A DNA stretch of 64,000 nucleotides from Planctomycetaceae bacterium (GCA_021372005.1 JAJFVC010000029.1:1-64000); one strand, 5' to 3'. Counted from the stretch's first letter, positions 45,899 through 55,633 are shown. Program-made: numbers and translations. Notes: generated by a model not told the origin, from the sequence alone.

Positions 45899-46603
45899 TC
45901 AAAATTTCTCCAACAAATCGTCGCCATAGCCGGGTGGAAAAGGGTTGTCGAGCGAGTCGGAGGAATTCGGGATTGGCTTGTCACCGCTTGAATCGCGAGA
46001 TTTGCGACGTTGTTTGGATGGTTTTTTTTCAACGGGACGGCTCGGCAACGCCTCCGACGGTTGGTCGATTTCGCGGGCCATCCATTCGGCTAGCGCCGAT
46101 TCACCGCCGAACTGACGCAGCCAATAGCGGACGTCTTCCTCCAACAAAGGGACCGGCGGACGCGCGGCCGACTCGTCCATCGTCTGGCGGGCTAAACGTT
46201 GCTGGCGTTGCCGAACGAGCGCATCGCGCCACACATCGCTGTCGACGGCCTTGGCGCGACGGCGGCGCGCGGCGCGCTGAATGCGATGGTCGCTCGAAAC
46301 CACGACGAGCCGCCGCGGGGCCGATTCGACGCGAATAAGTTCCTCGATCAATTCGTCGGCCGACTCGTACTGCGAGGCGAACCGAACCGTGAGGCCGCGA
46401 TGGACCACGGTGCGAGGCAACCCGACCGGCGCGTCATGGGCGTCGAAAACCACGATCGTGCGCGGCAACTCTTGCGGATCGATCGACTCGGCCAAGAAAT
46501 TCAACAACGCCAACCGGCTGCGCTGCAAACCGCCCGGTCCCGCGCCGCGGCCCGAGATGCCCGTGGCGTGCAACAAATTATAACCGTCGATCAGCAGCGA
46601 CAT
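45899..46603 (-). CDS. YacP-like NYN domain protein
   Basis: A 234-residue cytoplasmic protein. The first 170 residues form a PIN-like NYN domain: MSLLIDGYNLLHATG at the start, TIVVFDAHDAP in the middle, and LVVVSSDHRIQRAARRRRA with the second acidic/Asp region. These match YacP (Rae1-like), a ribosome-associated endoribonuclease in Firmicutes. The C-terminal 60 residues are charged and disordered (KKPSKQRRKSRDSSGDKP). The start at 46603 was chosen because the domain begins there; the 13 residues before it lack conservation and no ribosome site is present. It is convergent with purD and lies 88 bp downstream of pyrC on the same strand. Confidence 0.8.
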   Translation of the reverse strand: MSLLIDGYNLLHATGISGRGAGPGGLQRSRLALLNFLAESIDPQELPRTIVVFDAHDAPVGLPRTVVHRGLTVRFASQYESADELIEELIRVESAPRRLVVVSSDHRIQRAARRRRAKAVDSDVWRDALVRQRQQRLARQTMDESAARPPVPLLEEDVRYWLRQFGGESALAEWMAREIDQPSEALPSRPVEKKPSKQRRKSRDSSGDKPIPNSSDSLDNPFPPGYGDDLLEKF

Positions 46604-46691
46604 GGCGGGTCGGCGAAAAATATTTGGAACGTAAGAACCCAAGATACAGAACCGCGACCACCACGGAAACCGATCCGCCGCTTCCCGGTTT

Positions 46692-47966
46692 TTACCGTTG
46701 AAATCTCACTTGGCCGCCGACAATCGTCGCCGCGGCACGCCCAAAAAGCTCCCAGCCGCCGAACGGTGTGTTGATGCTCTTCGAGTGAAACTCGGCCGGG
46801 TTGACCTTCCAACGTACATCCGGATCAATGATCGTCACATCGGCCTCGGCCCCGACGCGCAACGTGCCTTTGTCGACGCCCAAAATCCGGGCCGGATTGC
46901 ACGACATCTTGTTGATCGCCTCGGCCCAATCCAAATGACCCGGCGCGATCAGCTTCGTCACGACCAGCCCGAGCGTCGTTTCCAGACCGATGATGCCGAA
47001 CGGCGCCAGGTCGAGCTCCCGCATTTTTTTCTCTTTGGCGTGCGGGGCGTGGTCGCTGGCGATCACATCGATCGTGCCGTCGGCCAGCCCGGCGATCACC
47101 GCCTCGACATGTTCACGGCCCCGCAGCGGAGGATTCATCTTGAAGTTTGAGTCGAACGTGCGTAGGCACTCATCCGTCAAGCTGAAGTGATGCGGCGTGG
47201 CCTCGGCGGTCACGCGCACCCCACGGCTTTTTGCCCGACGCACCGCGTCGACGCTGTTAACCGTTGAGACGTGCATGATGTGCAACCGGCCGCCGGTCGC
47301 TTCGGCCAGTGCGATGTCGCGGCTCGTCATCACGTCCTCGGCGGCGGCGGGAATGCCCGGCAACCCCAGCACGACCGACGTGTGCCCCTCGTGCATTACG
47401 CCGTGCTGGGTCAATTCGCGGATTTCCGGATGGTTGAGGATCGGCTTGTCGAACATCAGACAGTATTCAAACGCACGTCGCATCAGTTCGGCGTCGCTGA
47501 CCGGGGCGCCGTCGTCACTGAAGCCTACGGCGCCGGCCTCGACCAGCTGACCGATTTCGGCCAACTCTTTGCCCTCGCGATTTTTGCTGACGCAGGCGAT
47601 CACCAGCACGTTGCAGCCATTGGCCCGAGCCGCCTGATCGCGGACGAACTCGACCGACCCCTGGCTGTCGATCGGCGGATCGGTGTTCGGCAGACAGGCG
47701 ATCGACGTGAATCCGCCGGCCAGCGCAGCCGCCGTGCCGGTCGCAATGGTTTCGTCTTCCTCAAAACCCGGCTCGCGCAGGTGGACGTGCATGTCGATCA
47801 AGCCTGGACTGACGATCTTGCCCGAAGCGTCCAACACGGTGTCACGGCTGGACGACGAGGCGTCATAGGCGGCGATCCGCCCCTCGGCGATCAATACGTT
47901 GGTCACGCGATCCATGCCTTGCGAGGGATCGATGACACGGCCGTTCTGAATGAGTAGGTTGGGCAT
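46692..47966 (-). CDS. pyrC: Dihydroorotase
   Basis: A 424-residue class I dihydroorotase of the amidohydrolase superfamily, which cyclises carbamoyl aspartate to dihydroorotate in pyrimidine synthesis. Metal ligand motif DMHVHLREPGFEEDE is followed by GGFTSIACLPNTDPPID, KPILNHPE, the His of LHIMHVSTV, ATPHHFSLTDECL and the catalytic Asp in IASDHAPHAKEKK. These place it with the PyrC/AllB group, and PyrC is favoured by the ending and the NTDPPID segment. No Shine-Dalgarno site was seen. It is divergent from the Ser/Thr kinase gene. Confidence 0.95.
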   Translation of the reverse strand: MPNLLIQNGRVIDPSQGMDRVTNVLIAEGRIAAYDASSSSRDTVLDASGKIVSPGLIDMHVHLREPGFEEDETIATGTAAALAGGFTSIACLPNTDPPIDSQGSVEFVRDQAARANGCNVLVIACVSKNREGKELAEIGQLVEAGAVGFSDDGAPVSDAELMRRAFEYCLMFDKPILNHPEIRELTQHGVMHEGHTSVVLGLPGIPAAAEDVMTSRDIALAEATGGRLHIMHVSTVNSVDAVRRAKSRGVRVTAEATPHHFSLTDECLRTFDSNFKMNPPLRGREHVEAVIAGLADGTIDVIASDHAPHAKEKKMRELDLAPFGIIGLETTLGLVVTKLIAPGHLDWAEAINKMSCNPARILGVDKGTLRVGAEADVTIIDPDVRWKVNPAEFHSKSINTPFGGWELFGRAAATIVGGQVRFQR

Positions 47967-48117
47967 GGAAGCGGCGAAACGCGGTTAGAGGTCAAAAAAT
48001 TGGGATGGGAAGGCTTTTTCAGTGTAACACGTTGGCAAAATTGGTCTAGACGCCCCCCTCAGTCGGGCAAGAACGTCTTCGGACGGCAGGCGTCACGTAG
48101 TCCCTCGCACCCCGTCG

Positions 48118-48126
48118 TGCTATGAT
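48118..48126 (+). promoter_or_regulatory. Extended -10 promoter of the Ser/Thr kinase gene
   Basis: TGCTATGAT combines the TGn element with TATGAT (48121-48126, five of six matches). The -35 at 17 bp is poor (TAGTCC), as is common for extended -10 promoters. Transcription near 48133 would include the short upstream reading frame (48172-48243). Confidence 0.45.
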
Positions 48127-48171
48127 GGAAGCAGTGCGGAGCAAAACGGTCGCCTCCCGATCGAAGACAGC

Positions 48172-48243
48172 ATGGCCAAACTGAACGCAGAAACCCTTTT
48201 CGACTTGCACCGGGGTGTACTCACGCCATCCCGCGGAAATTAG
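48172..48243 (+). other. 23-codon upstream ORF that copies the kinase N terminus
   Basis: The frame begins [14 protein letters not shown] and ends with a TAG that lies one base before the ATG of the kinase gene, whose own start reads [14 protein letters not shown]. Ten of fourteen residues agree, and 21 of the first 24 bases. Two of those three base differences and the later GAC/GAT change are synonymous. It may be a translated leader peptide or the relic of a partial tandem duplication. No strong ribosome-binding site precedes it. Confidence 0.5.
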
Positions 48244-48244
48244 C

Positions 48245-49630
48245 ATGGCCAAACCGAACGCGGAGACCTTCTTGGATCTCATTCGTCGCAGCGGACTGGT
48301 GGAAAAACACCAGTTGGCGGCCGCGATGTCCGCAATGGGCGCATCCCTAAAGGATCCGTCCCTCAATGCGGACGCATTGGCCACTCGATTGGTCATCGCC
48401 GGCCTACTGACCCGCTGGCAAGCCGATAAGCTGCTCGAAGGCCGCTATAAGGGATTTTTTCTGGGCAAGTACAAGCTGCTCGACCATCTGGGCAGCGGCG
48501 GGATGAGCAACGTATATCTGGCCGAACACGTGCTGATGCAGCGGCGCGTGGCCATCAAAGTGCTGCCTAAAGAGCGTGTGAACGATACGTCCTACCTGGC
48601 CCGATTTCACCGCGAGGCGCAAGCCGCCGCCGCATTGGACCACCGCAACATCGTGCGGGCCTACGACGTCGACAACGACGGGACAAACCACTATCTGGTG
48701 ATGGAATACGTCGAGGGGCATGATTTGCAGCACATCGTCCAGGAGAACGGACCGCTGGATTACGCCGTCGCCGCCGAGTATATCCGTCAAGCGGCCGAGG
48801 GGCTCGCCCACGCCCATGAAGCCGGCCTGATCCACCGCGACGTGAAGCCGGCCAACATGTTGATCGATCCCAAAAACGTCGTCAAGCTGCTCGATCTGGG
48901 CCTGGCCCGATTCGCCGAAGAGTCGGATGCGGACAAGACCTCGTTGACCATCGCGTTCGAGGAAAACGTATTGGGCACGGCCGATTACCTGGCGCCCGAG
49001 CAAGCCTTAAACAGCCACACGGCGGACGCCCGGGCCGACATTTATGGTTTGGGATGTTCCCTTTATTTTCTATTGACCGGCCATCCGCCCTTCCCCGAGG
49101 GCACCTTGGCCCAGCGGCTGGTGAAACACCAAAAACAACCGCCGCCGAGCATTTATCCAGAACGGCCCGACGCCCCAACCGATCTGGTCGACATCTGCCT
49201 GAAGATGATGGCCAAGAAGCCGGAAAATCGTTTCCCTTCGGCGGCCAAAGTGGCCGAGGTGCTTGGACAGTGGCTCGCCAACCACGGCAGTCCGTCCGGG
49301 TTGAGCGGTTCGAGATCGCGATCAACTGCCGCGACGCCGGGTTCCGCCGCCGGATCGTCGCACCCACACACACTCCCCCCGCCATTGTCCGCAGTTCGCG
49401 GCGGTTCGAGCATCTCAACATCCCAAAGTTCCGGAGTTCACCATGCCACGTCGGTCGGCGGATCCGACTCGCAGGTTTTGGACACCGGCCGACAGCGACT
49501 ACCGAAGGCTGTTCCTCTAAAAGAGACGGAACTGGACCAATCTCCCTCGCCATGGACTTTTTTGTTTGGTACGATCGTGGTGGTCGTAGCCATGGCGTTG
49601 GTAATCGCCTTTTTACGGTTTTTGCGATAG
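48245..49630 (+). CDS. Hanks-type Ser/Thr protein kinase with C-terminal membrane anchor
   Basis: A 461-residue protein. Residues 1-65 form an N-terminal helical extension common in planctomycete kinases. The catalytic domain has the glycine loop [19 protein letters not shown] (the ATP-binding Lys), [17 protein letters not shown] in place of DFG, and APEQ, so it should be active. About 100 Ser/Thr/Pro/Gly-rich residues follow, then one transmembrane helix near the C terminus ([20 protein letters not shown]). The kinase domain is thus cytoplasmic with no periplasmic sensor. The substrate is unknown. Its 5' end is echoed by a short upstream reading frame. Confidence 0.93.
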   Translation: MAKPNAETFLDLIRRSGLVEKHQLAAAMSAMGASLKDPSLNADALATRLVIAGLLTRWQADKLLEGRYKGFFLGKYKLLDHLGSGGMSNVYLAEHVLMQRRVAIKVLPKERVNDTSYLARFHREAQAAAALDHRNIVRAYDVDNDGTNHYLVMEYVEGHDLQHIVQENGPLDYAVAAEYIRQAAEGLAHAHEAGLIHRDVKPANMLIDPKNVVKLLDLGLARFAEESDADKTSLTIAFEENVLGTADYLAPEQALNSHTADARADIYGLGCSLYFLLTGHPPFPEGTLAQRLVKHQKQPPPSIYPERPDAPTDLVDICLKMMAKKPENRFPSAAKVAEVLGQWLANHGSPSGLSGSRSRSTAATPGSAAGSSHPHTLPPPLSAVRGGSSISTSQSSGVHHATSVGGSDSQVLDTGRQRLPKAVPLKETELDQSPSPWTFLFGTIVVVVAMALVIAFLRFLR

Positions 49631-49850
49631 CCGCCGCCCCCTCTCTATCGAACTGTTTCTGCCGTTTCGTGTCTTGCGGAACTTCGCCAACCGGATTAAG
49701 CCGGACCCTTCGCTTGTTGAAGCCAACAAACTCGGCAATTTAGGTAGGTTTTTTGTCCTAATACCGAGATTGTCATTTCAACCAGCAATTCCGTCGAAGC
49801 ATTAGAAATGTGCTAGGGCGTCTAATTCTTTCAGACAAGGGGGACACGTC

Positions 49851-50903
49851 ATGAAGACGTTTCTGAGAAATGCGGCGATGCTTGTGGCGTTCGCTGCTGC
49901 GTGCCAAGCAAGTCTCGCGCTTGCTGAAGATTTTCAATGGGTTTCGGGCGGCAGTTCCGTGGCCGCGAACAAAGATAACAAGGCTGCCGGCGACAAAGAT
50001 GCGGTCTTCAGCGGAGTGTGCGATGGCAATTGTTGCGACAACGATTGCAAGATGTTTGGCGGCTGTGACTGCGATCCATCCTTTGGCGTGATCGGCCAGT
50101 TTGGTTTCGACGCGTTCAAAGGCGCCGGCGATGGCATGTTCCAAGACAACTTTGGCGTCGTTTCCGGGTTGAACGCCGCCATGCCTGTGCCGTGGCTTTC
50201 CGAGTATGGCATTGGTTGGCAAGCGGGCATGACCTACGGCGTGTACGATTTTGATGGGCGGGCCACCAGTTACGATTCCGCGGCCGAAACGCAACAGCAG
50301 ATTTTCATCACCACCGGTTTCTTTCGCAAAGCCCGCGAAGGCCAGCGATTCACCGGCGGCATCGTCTATGATTGGATGCTCAACACGAACGCCGGCTATC
50401 AGGCCTTGGACCCGACCTTTGGGCAATGGCGAGGCCAAGTGGAGTTCGCTTTGAGTGAAACCAACGGAATCGGCGTTTATGGGACTCTGCGGGATCAGCG
50501 CGCGAAGTACTATGGGTATACCATAGCCCGGCCAATCAACCAGGCCAATCTGTTTTGGCATCACAAATTCTGCTCGGGCGCCGACAGTTGGTTGTGGTTC
50601 GGTTTCCCCGAACAGGACCGGCTCAACAACGACGGCAGCCTGTATGATTGGCTCCTCGGAGCGAGCGTGCAGGTTCCGCTCAGCGAACGGTTGGCCTTGT
50701 ATGGCAACGCCCAATACGTTCATCCGAGCTCCGTGGCCGGCACGACTGCCTCGACGGAGTGCGCATGGAACGTTGGTGCGGGCATTGCTTGGTACTTCGG
50801 CGGTCACGCCGTCAGCCACTCGCTCAACGGCAAGTGCTGGATGCCTTACATGCCGGTTGCCAACAACAGCACGTTCCTAGTGGATCCGTTGACCCAACCG
50901 TAA
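49851..50903 (+). CDS. DUF6666-like exported beta-barrel protein
   Basis: A 350-residue precursor with a signal peptide (MKTFLRNAAMLVAFAAACQ, cleavage after ALA). A short acidic/Cys-rich segment follows (CDGNCCDNDCKMFGGCDCDP, seven Cys), then many alternating strands rich in Gly and aromatic residues, as in outer-membrane beta-barrels. The C terminus, KCWMPYMPVANNSTFLVD, is a tail I associate with planctomycete DUF6666 proteins; that identification is from memory of the family. AAGGGGG lies nine bases before the ATG. The gene is monocistronic, ending with a strong terminator, which fits an abundant envelope protein. Confidence 0.7.
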   Translation: MKTFLRNAAMLVAFAAACQASLALAEDFQWVSGGSSVAANKDNKAAGDKDAVFSGVCDGNCCDNDCKMFGGCDCDPSFGVIGQFGFDAFKGAGDGMFQDNFGVVSGLNAAMPVPWLSEYGIGWQAGMTYGVYDFDGRATSYDSAAETQQQIFITTGFFRKAREGQRFTGGIVYDWMLNTNAGYQALDPTFGQWRGQVEFALSETNGIGVYGTLRDQRAKYYGYTIARPINQANLFWHHKFCSGADSWLWFGFPEQDRLNNDGSLYDWLLGASVQVPLSERLALYGNAQYVHPSSVAGTTASTECAWNVGAGIAWYFGGHAVSHSLNGKCWMPYMPVANNSTFLVDPLTQP

Positions 50904-50950
50904 CATGAGATAATTGCAAGGAGTATGTATCCCCTTGCCGAGCAGCCATC

Positions 50951-50990
50951 GGGGCGGCAGAGCGAACTCTGCCGCCCCGCGGCCTTTTCT
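50951..50990 (+). terminator. Rho-independent terminator after the DUF6666-like gene
   Basis: GGGGCGGCAGAG (50951-50962) and CTCTGCCGCCCC (50967-50978) form a perfect 12-bp stem with a CGAA tetraloop, followed by CCTTTTCTT. It is the strongest terminator in the window. Confidence 0.85.
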
Positions 50991-51004
50991 TGCCCATCGC
51001 CAAC

Positions 51005-51823
51005 CTAATCCCTAATCCCCGCATTCATGCTTCCACTGCGGAATCCTTCAAGGTCGAGCGACACATATCGAAACCCCAACGATTTCAATCGCTCGACCAC
51101 CTCGCGCCGCATTTGCGGCTCGGCCAGCCGCGGCAACTGCTCTAGAGACACTTCCACGCGAGCCACGTCGCCCGAATGATAGCGAACTCGCAAGGGCAGA
51201 AACCCTCGCTCGCGCAAAAACCGCTCCGCTTGGTCAATCATGGCCAGTCGTTCGGGCGTGATGCGCTGGCCGTAGGCCACACGGCTGCTCAGACACGGCA
51301 TGGCCGACTTGTTCCAAATCGAAAGTTTCCAAAGCTCCGCAAGCCGGCGGATTTCCGTCTTCGTCAGCCCGCACTCGGCCAGTGGACTGCGCACGCGTCG
51401 CTCCTTCGCGGCCTGCAAACCGGGTCGATAGTCGCCCAGGTCGTCTTGATTGCCGCCATCGATTACGGCGGCCAGATTCAGCTCGCGGGCCCGTTGCTCG
51501 ATGCAACGAAACAATTCGTTCTTACAATGGTAGCAACGATCGGCCTGATTGGCCTGATAGGCCTCGATGCGGAGCTCACCGGTTTCGACCACCTCCAGAT
51601 GGATGCCGATCTCGGCGGCGATGCGACGCGCTGCATCCAATTCGCCGGCCGCCAAACTGGCGCTGCGGCCCAGAATCGCCACAGCCCGATCGCCTAACGC
51701 CAACCGCGTCGCCTTGGCCAACACCGCGCTGTCCAGCCCGCCGGAAAACGCCACGGCGCAACTGCCTAATCCGCGAAGCAGGTCCAGCAATCGGTCGCGT
51801 TTCGAGGAAAGTTCGTCCGACAT
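51005..51823 (-). CDS. larE: ATP-dependent sacrificial sulfur transferase LarE
   Basis: A 272-residue PP-loop protein. LarE adenylates the nickel-pincer nucleotide precursor and donates sulfur from a cysteine, serving lactate racemase-type enzymes. The PP-loop reads AVAFSGGLDSAVLAKA, RCYHCKNELF is the Cys-containing loop, and AMPCLSSRVAYG contains the sacrificial Cys in its conserved setting. The ATG at 51823 is used because the longer frame (to 51916) runs into a GTTGCTCCCCTCGCAATGAC element that looks like a dispersed repeat. Its stop codon lies within a 7-bp repeat array. No larA, larB or larC is adjacent, so the target enzyme is not known. Confidence 0.88.
   Translation of the reverse strand: MSDELSSKRDRLLDLLRGLGSCAVAFSGGLDSAVLAKATRLALGDRAVAILGRSASLAAGELDAARRIAAEIGIHLEVVETGELRIEAYQANQADRCYHCKNELFRCIEQRARELNLAAVIDGGNQDDLGDYRPGLQAAKERRVRSPLAECGLTKTEIRRLAELWKLSIWNKSAMPCLSSRVAYGQRITPERLAMIDQAERFLRERGFLPLRVRYHSGDVARVEVSLEQLPRLAEPQMRREVVERLKSLGFRYVSLDLEGFRSGSMNAGIRD
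51006..51019 (-). repeat. larE: 7-bp repeats at the 3' end of larE
   Basis: Two TAATCCC heptamers (51006-51012, 51013-51019), identical to units inside epmA. On the minus strand they encode the last residues Ile-Arg-Asp and the TAG stop of LarE. Confidence 0.6.
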
Positions 51824-52283
51824 AGGAAACGACGACCGTCGCACGGCATCGCGTTCAGAAAATGAAAAGGTCCTCCACCGCAATGCCGTGGCGATGCTCA
51901 TTTGAGAGCCCGTCATTGCGAGGGGAGCAACCTGGACGCCGGGTTGTGTGATCCGCGGTCGCTCCGAAGAGCGGTCAACGGCTATACACGCTTCCAGCGC
52001 CTTTTAATTCAGGCGCTCAACGGGCATCTTTATCGGCTCACCAAATTTGTCGCATCGGCAGCACGAACATGGTAGAGGACACGTCTGTATCGTATACCTC
52101 TGGGACAAAAAAAGCAAGCAAAACCCCCCAGGTCGCTTTCGGCCATCAAAACAGCATGCAAAAAACAATAGTTCGTCGAACGAAGCGATCGCCCCGCAAA
52201 CATCGCCCCCCAAACACAAATGCCGATGGCACAAACCACCGGCATCTGCGTCGTTTCAACTTTTTTAGGCGATCCGTGCGACG
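51824..52283. other. Intergenic region between larE and the phosphofructokinase gene
   Basis: About 460 bp. Near 51912-51935 lies GTCATTGCGAGGGGAGCAAC, resembling the GCAATGACG-type dispersed repeats of many bacterial genomes. The rest (51960-52280) is somewhat A/C-rich on the plus strand with no credible gene, and it holds the unidentified larE promoter. Confidence 0.4.
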
Positions 52284-53597
52284 TCAATCGTTGACGTAGG
52301 TCTCCAAAAACCGCGCGAGGCGGTGGAAGTCGCTATCGGGCTCGATGTACCGGACCACGGTGACCAGGGTGGCCGGATCGACCAACTGATGGAACGGCAC
52401 GTAGTTCAATTGCAGTTGTCCGGAGACCGACACCATGACGCCGTCGAGCCGTTTTTCGACCAGCGCGCGATAGGCACCGACGCCAAGCTGGCTACCCAAC
52501 ATCACATCGAACGCCTGCGGCCGAGCGCAACGGCACTCGTAGCCAAGTTTGATGCCCGTAATCTTCCGCTTCCGGCCGGTCTGCTTCGCGTATTCCTTCG
52601 CAACCAACTCAGAGAACAGTCGGCACAGATCGAGCTTCGAGATGGCGATGTGTCCGTGTTCGTCGCGGGGCACGCCCTCGATGTGCGAATAGGGCAGGAA
52701 CTCGGCCAGCCCTTCGGCGATGACGATGACGCCGAACTCCTTGCCTTCGGCCTCCTCGCGCACTCGCATCGTGGCGACGATCCGCTTGATCATTTCGGGC
52801 AGATTCATCACGCGGCGCAACGTCGTCTTGCCCGTCTTGGGATCGACGATTTCCTCGCTCGACTCGTACTTGCCGGTGACGTCCTCGACGCTGATCACCA
52901 GGCTGGCTTCGCCCGCGATGCTCGCACCGTAAGCCAACCAGCCGGCGCTGCGGCCCATCGTCTCGGCCATGAAATAGCTGCGGTTCGACTCGGCGTCGGC
53001 CAACAAATTGCGGATCTCGCCGGCCAGCACCTCGACGGCCGTAAAATAGCCGAACGTGAAGTCGATGCCCGAGTAATCGTTGTCGATCGTCTTTGGCAGA
53101 TGAACGACCGGAATGTGCTTGTGTCCGGCCGGCAAATGTTCTTGATAGAGTTTGAATTTATTGGCGCTCTTTAATGTGTCGTCGCCGCCGATTGAAATCA
53201 GGGCGTCGACGCCCATCGAAACCAGCGCCTCGTAGACGGCCTTCAACGGCGCGACACGTTTCGCGTCTTTCAGGTGCGCCGGTTCGGAGACGTCCTTGCC
53301 CGGATTGGCCCGCGCGGTGCCGATCAAAATTCCCTGGCTGTTCCGCGTGCGCCGCAGCACTTGGTGCGTGATATGGATGTAATCGCGCCCCTCGACCATC
53401 GGGTGCTCGGGCGTGTACTCGACCAGGTGCGAGTAACCGTTGAGGATGCCGCACACGTCGATGTTGTTGCGAAGGAACGAAACGGCGGCCGTCGAGATGA
53501 CGGCGTTGGCCGCGGGCGCGGGACCGCCGGCGAACAGAATCGCCACGCGATGAATGCTGGACTCGAGATGCGGCGGCCGAGACAACGTACTGCTCAT
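52284..53597 (-). CDS. Phosphofructokinase, probably PPi-dependent
   Basis: A 437-residue PFK-family enzyme that phosphorylates fructose 6-phosphate. The phosphate-donor motif is GGDDT instead of the GGDGT of ATP enzymes, and the catalytic segment reads PKTIDNDY (PGTIDND in ATP-PFK). Both changes are diagnostic for the pyrophosphate-dependent group, which works reversibly. MGRSAGWLAYGASIAGEA and the late KLGYECRCARPQAFD also fit that group, as does the length (ATP enzymes are about 320). GGAG lies seven bases upstream of the ATG. It is monocistronic. Residue-based donor prediction is reliable but not proof. Confidence 0.9.
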   Translation of the reverse strand: MSSTLSRPPHLESSIHRVAILFAGGPAPAANAVISTAAVSFLRNNIDVCGILNGYSHLVEYTPEHPMVEGRDYIHITHQVLRRTRNSQGILIGTARANPGKDVSEPAHLKDAKRVAPLKAVYEALVSMGVDALISIGGDDTLKSANKFKLYQEHLPAGHKHIPVVHLPKTIDNDYSGIDFTFGYFTAVEVLAGEIRNLLADAESNRSYFMAETMGRSAGWLAYGASIAGEASLVISVEDVTGKYESSEEIVDPKTGKTTLRRVMNLPEMIKRIVATMRVREEAEGKEFGVIVIAEGLAEFLPYSHIEGVPRDEHGHIAISKLDLCRLFSELVAKEYAKQTGRKRKITGIKLGYECRCARPQAFDVMLGSQLGVGAYRALVEKRLDGVMVSVSGQLQLNYVPFHQLVDPATLVTVVRYIEPDSDFHRLARFLETYVND

Positions 53598-53738
53598 GGA
53601 ACGCTCCGTAATAAATCTTCTCTCTGCGAAACCGCAAGCGGCTTCTTCATTTGAACTTTTTTAGAACACCGAAATATCACACATTGGCCGATGGTCTGCG
53701 TCCACCAACCTTTTGTTATGGTGGAAATCTCCACTCGA

Positions 53739-55079
53739 CTAAAAAAACGTCCGCTCGATGAAAGTCGTGTCGACCTCCGCACGATGGAACGCCGGATGCT
53801 CGAGAATCTTTTGTTGCATGGGGATGGTCGTCTTAACGCCTTCAATGTGCAACTCGCTCAGGGCCCGCCGCATGCTGGCGATCGCCTCCTCGCGCGTCGG
53901 TTGATGGACGATCAGCTTGCCGATCATCGAATCGTAGTACGGCGACACCGTATAGCCTTCGTGGACGTGCGAATCGAACCGGACGCCGAATCCGCCGGGA
54001 ACGCGCAGCTTCGTGATCGTGCCCGGCGTGGGCCGAAATCGCTTTTCGGGATCCTCGGCGTTGATGCGGCATTCGATCGCCGCGCCGCGTTGCACGATGT
54101 CTTCCTGACGGAACGGCAATTTTTCACCGGATGCGACGAGGATCTGCGCTTTGATCAGATCGATGTCCGTAATCATCTCGGTTACGGGGTGTTCGACCTG
54201 GATTCGGGCGTTCATTTCGATGAAATAAAAATCACCCGACGGCGTCACGATGAACTCGACCGTGCCGGCGTTCGTGTAGTTGGCGGCTCGGACCAGTCGG
54301 ACCGCGGCCTCGCACATCGCCTCGCGGGTTTTCGGATCCAACCGCGGCGCGGGGCTTTCTTCAACCAGTTTCTGATGGCGACGCTGCATCGAACAATCGC
54401 GCTCCCACAGATGCACGACGTTGCCGTGTTGATCGGCCAACACTTGCACTTCGACGTGGCGCGGACGCTCGATGTATTTTTCGAGATAGATGTCGGCGTT
54501 TCCAAATGCGGCCTCGGCCTCAGCCTGCGCTTGCTGTAACGCGGCCTTCAGCGCCAGATCGTTCAGCGCCACGCGCATGCCGCGCCCGCCGCCGCCGGCC
54601 GACGCCTTAATCAGCACGGGGAAGCCCAGTTGGTGGGCCAACGCGACGGCCTCGCCTTCGCCGTCCACTAGGCCCTCGCTGCCGGGCACTGTCGGCACGC
54701 CAACCTGTTTGGCCAACTTGCGGGCGGCGTTCTTGTCGCCCACCAGCGCCATCGCCTCGTGGGTCGGCCCGATGAACTCGATCTCGCAACTGCGGCAGAT
54801 CTCGGCAAAATGCGGATTCTCGGCCAAAAAACCGTAGCCGGGGTGAATCGCCTGCACGTTGCCGATCTCGGCGGCGCTGATGACGCGATCGATCTTCAAA
54901 TAGCTGTCCGCGGCCTTCGGCGGTCCGACGCAATACGCCTCATCGGCCAATTCGAGATACGCGGCGCCGCGGTCGGCCTCGCTGAACAACGCGACCGTCT
55001 CGACGCCCAGCTCGCGGCAGGCGCGAAAGATTCGCAAGGCGATCTCGCCGCGATTGGCAACTAAAATTCTCTTAAACAC
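53739..55079 (-). CDS. accC: Acetyl-CoA carboxylase, biotin carboxylase subunit
   Basis: A 446-residue ATP-grasp enzyme that carboxylates biotin on AccB in the first step of fatty-acid synthesis. It begins with [20 protein letters not shown] and has [18 protein letters not shown], the glycine-rich ATP loop [13 protein letters not shown], the triad around [15 protein letters not shown], and [20 protein letters not shown] with QVEHPVTE. The start is GTG with GGGAG five to six bases upstream. It follows accB by 68 bp in the order pepQ-accB-accC. Confidence 0.97.
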   Translation of the reverse strand: MFKRILVANRGEIALRIFRACRELGVETVALFSEADRGAAYLELADEAYCVGPPKAADSYLKIDRVISAAEIGNVQAIHPGYGFLAENPHFAEICRSCEIEFIGPTHEAMALVGDKNAARKLAKQVGVPTVPGSEGLVDGEGEAVALAHQLGFPVLIKASAGGGGRGMRVALNDLALKAALQQAQAEAEAAFGNADIYLEKYIERPRHVEVQVLADQHGNVVHLWERDCSMQRRHQKLVEESPAPRLDPKTREAMCEAAVRLVRAANYTNAGTVEFIVTPSGDFYFIEMNARIQVEHPVTEMITDIDLIKAQILVASGEKLPFRQEDIVQRGAAIECRINAEDPEKRFRPTPGTITKLRVPGGFGVRFDSHVHEGYTVSPYYDSMIGKLIVHQPTREEAIASMRRALSELHIEGVKTTIPMQQKILEHPAFHRAEVDTTFIERTFF

Positions 55080-55147
55080 GGCTGCTCCCGAACGACGGTT
55101 CTGCGTCTCTGGGCCAAGAAGGACTCTTCCGCGATCCGCGGCGGTCC

Positions 55148-55633
55148 TTACTCCCGAATATTCACCTTGAACAACGGCTGCCCGAACTCCACCGGAGAAC
55201 CGTTCTCGGCCAACACCGCCACAATCCGCCCGGACAACTCGGCCGGAATTTGATTGAACACCTTCATGGCCTCAACAATGCAAACCGTGGTCTCGGGACC
55301 GACGTGGTCGCCGATCTTCACGAACGGCGGCGAGTCGGGATCGGGAGCGGCGTAAAACGTGCCGACCATCGGACTCTTGATGACCGTCAGATTCGCGTCG
55401 CCGCTCTCGGCGGAAGCCGGCGCGGCGGGCGAAGGCGCGGCCGCCGGAGCAACCGCTATTGGCGCTTGCACCAACATCGGCGGCACATTGGCGCTGGCAC
55501 GGCGAAGTTGAATCCGTACCTCGCCCTGATGCAGGTCGATCTCCGTGAGATCGTGTTCCTTCATCAACTCAACCAGGCGACGAATCTTGCGAACGTCGAA
55601 AATATCTTGGCAAGACGGAGACGGCGCGTTCAT
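55148..55633 (-). CDS. accB: Acetyl-CoA carboxylase biotin carboxyl carrier protein
   Basis: A 161-residue protein carrying biotin on the lysine of EAMKVFN. The N-terminal helical domain ([20 protein letters not shown]) and the Ala/Pro-rich hinge ([20 protein letters not shown]) are typical, followed by the biotinyl domain with [19 protein letters not shown]. The start is taken at 55633, where GAGGAAA precedes the ATG and the ATG overlaps the TGA of pepQ (ATGA). An ATG at 55654 in the same frame is less well supported. AccA and AccD are not in the window. Confidence 0.96.
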   Translation of the reverse strand: MNAPSPSCQDIFDVRKIRRLVELMKEHDLTEIDLHQGEVRIQLRRASANVPPMLVQAPIAVAPAAAPSPAAPASAESGDANLTVIKSPMVGTFYAAPDPDSPPFVKIGDHVGPETTVCIVEAMKVFNQIPAELSGRIVAVLAENGSPVEFGQPLFKVNIRE

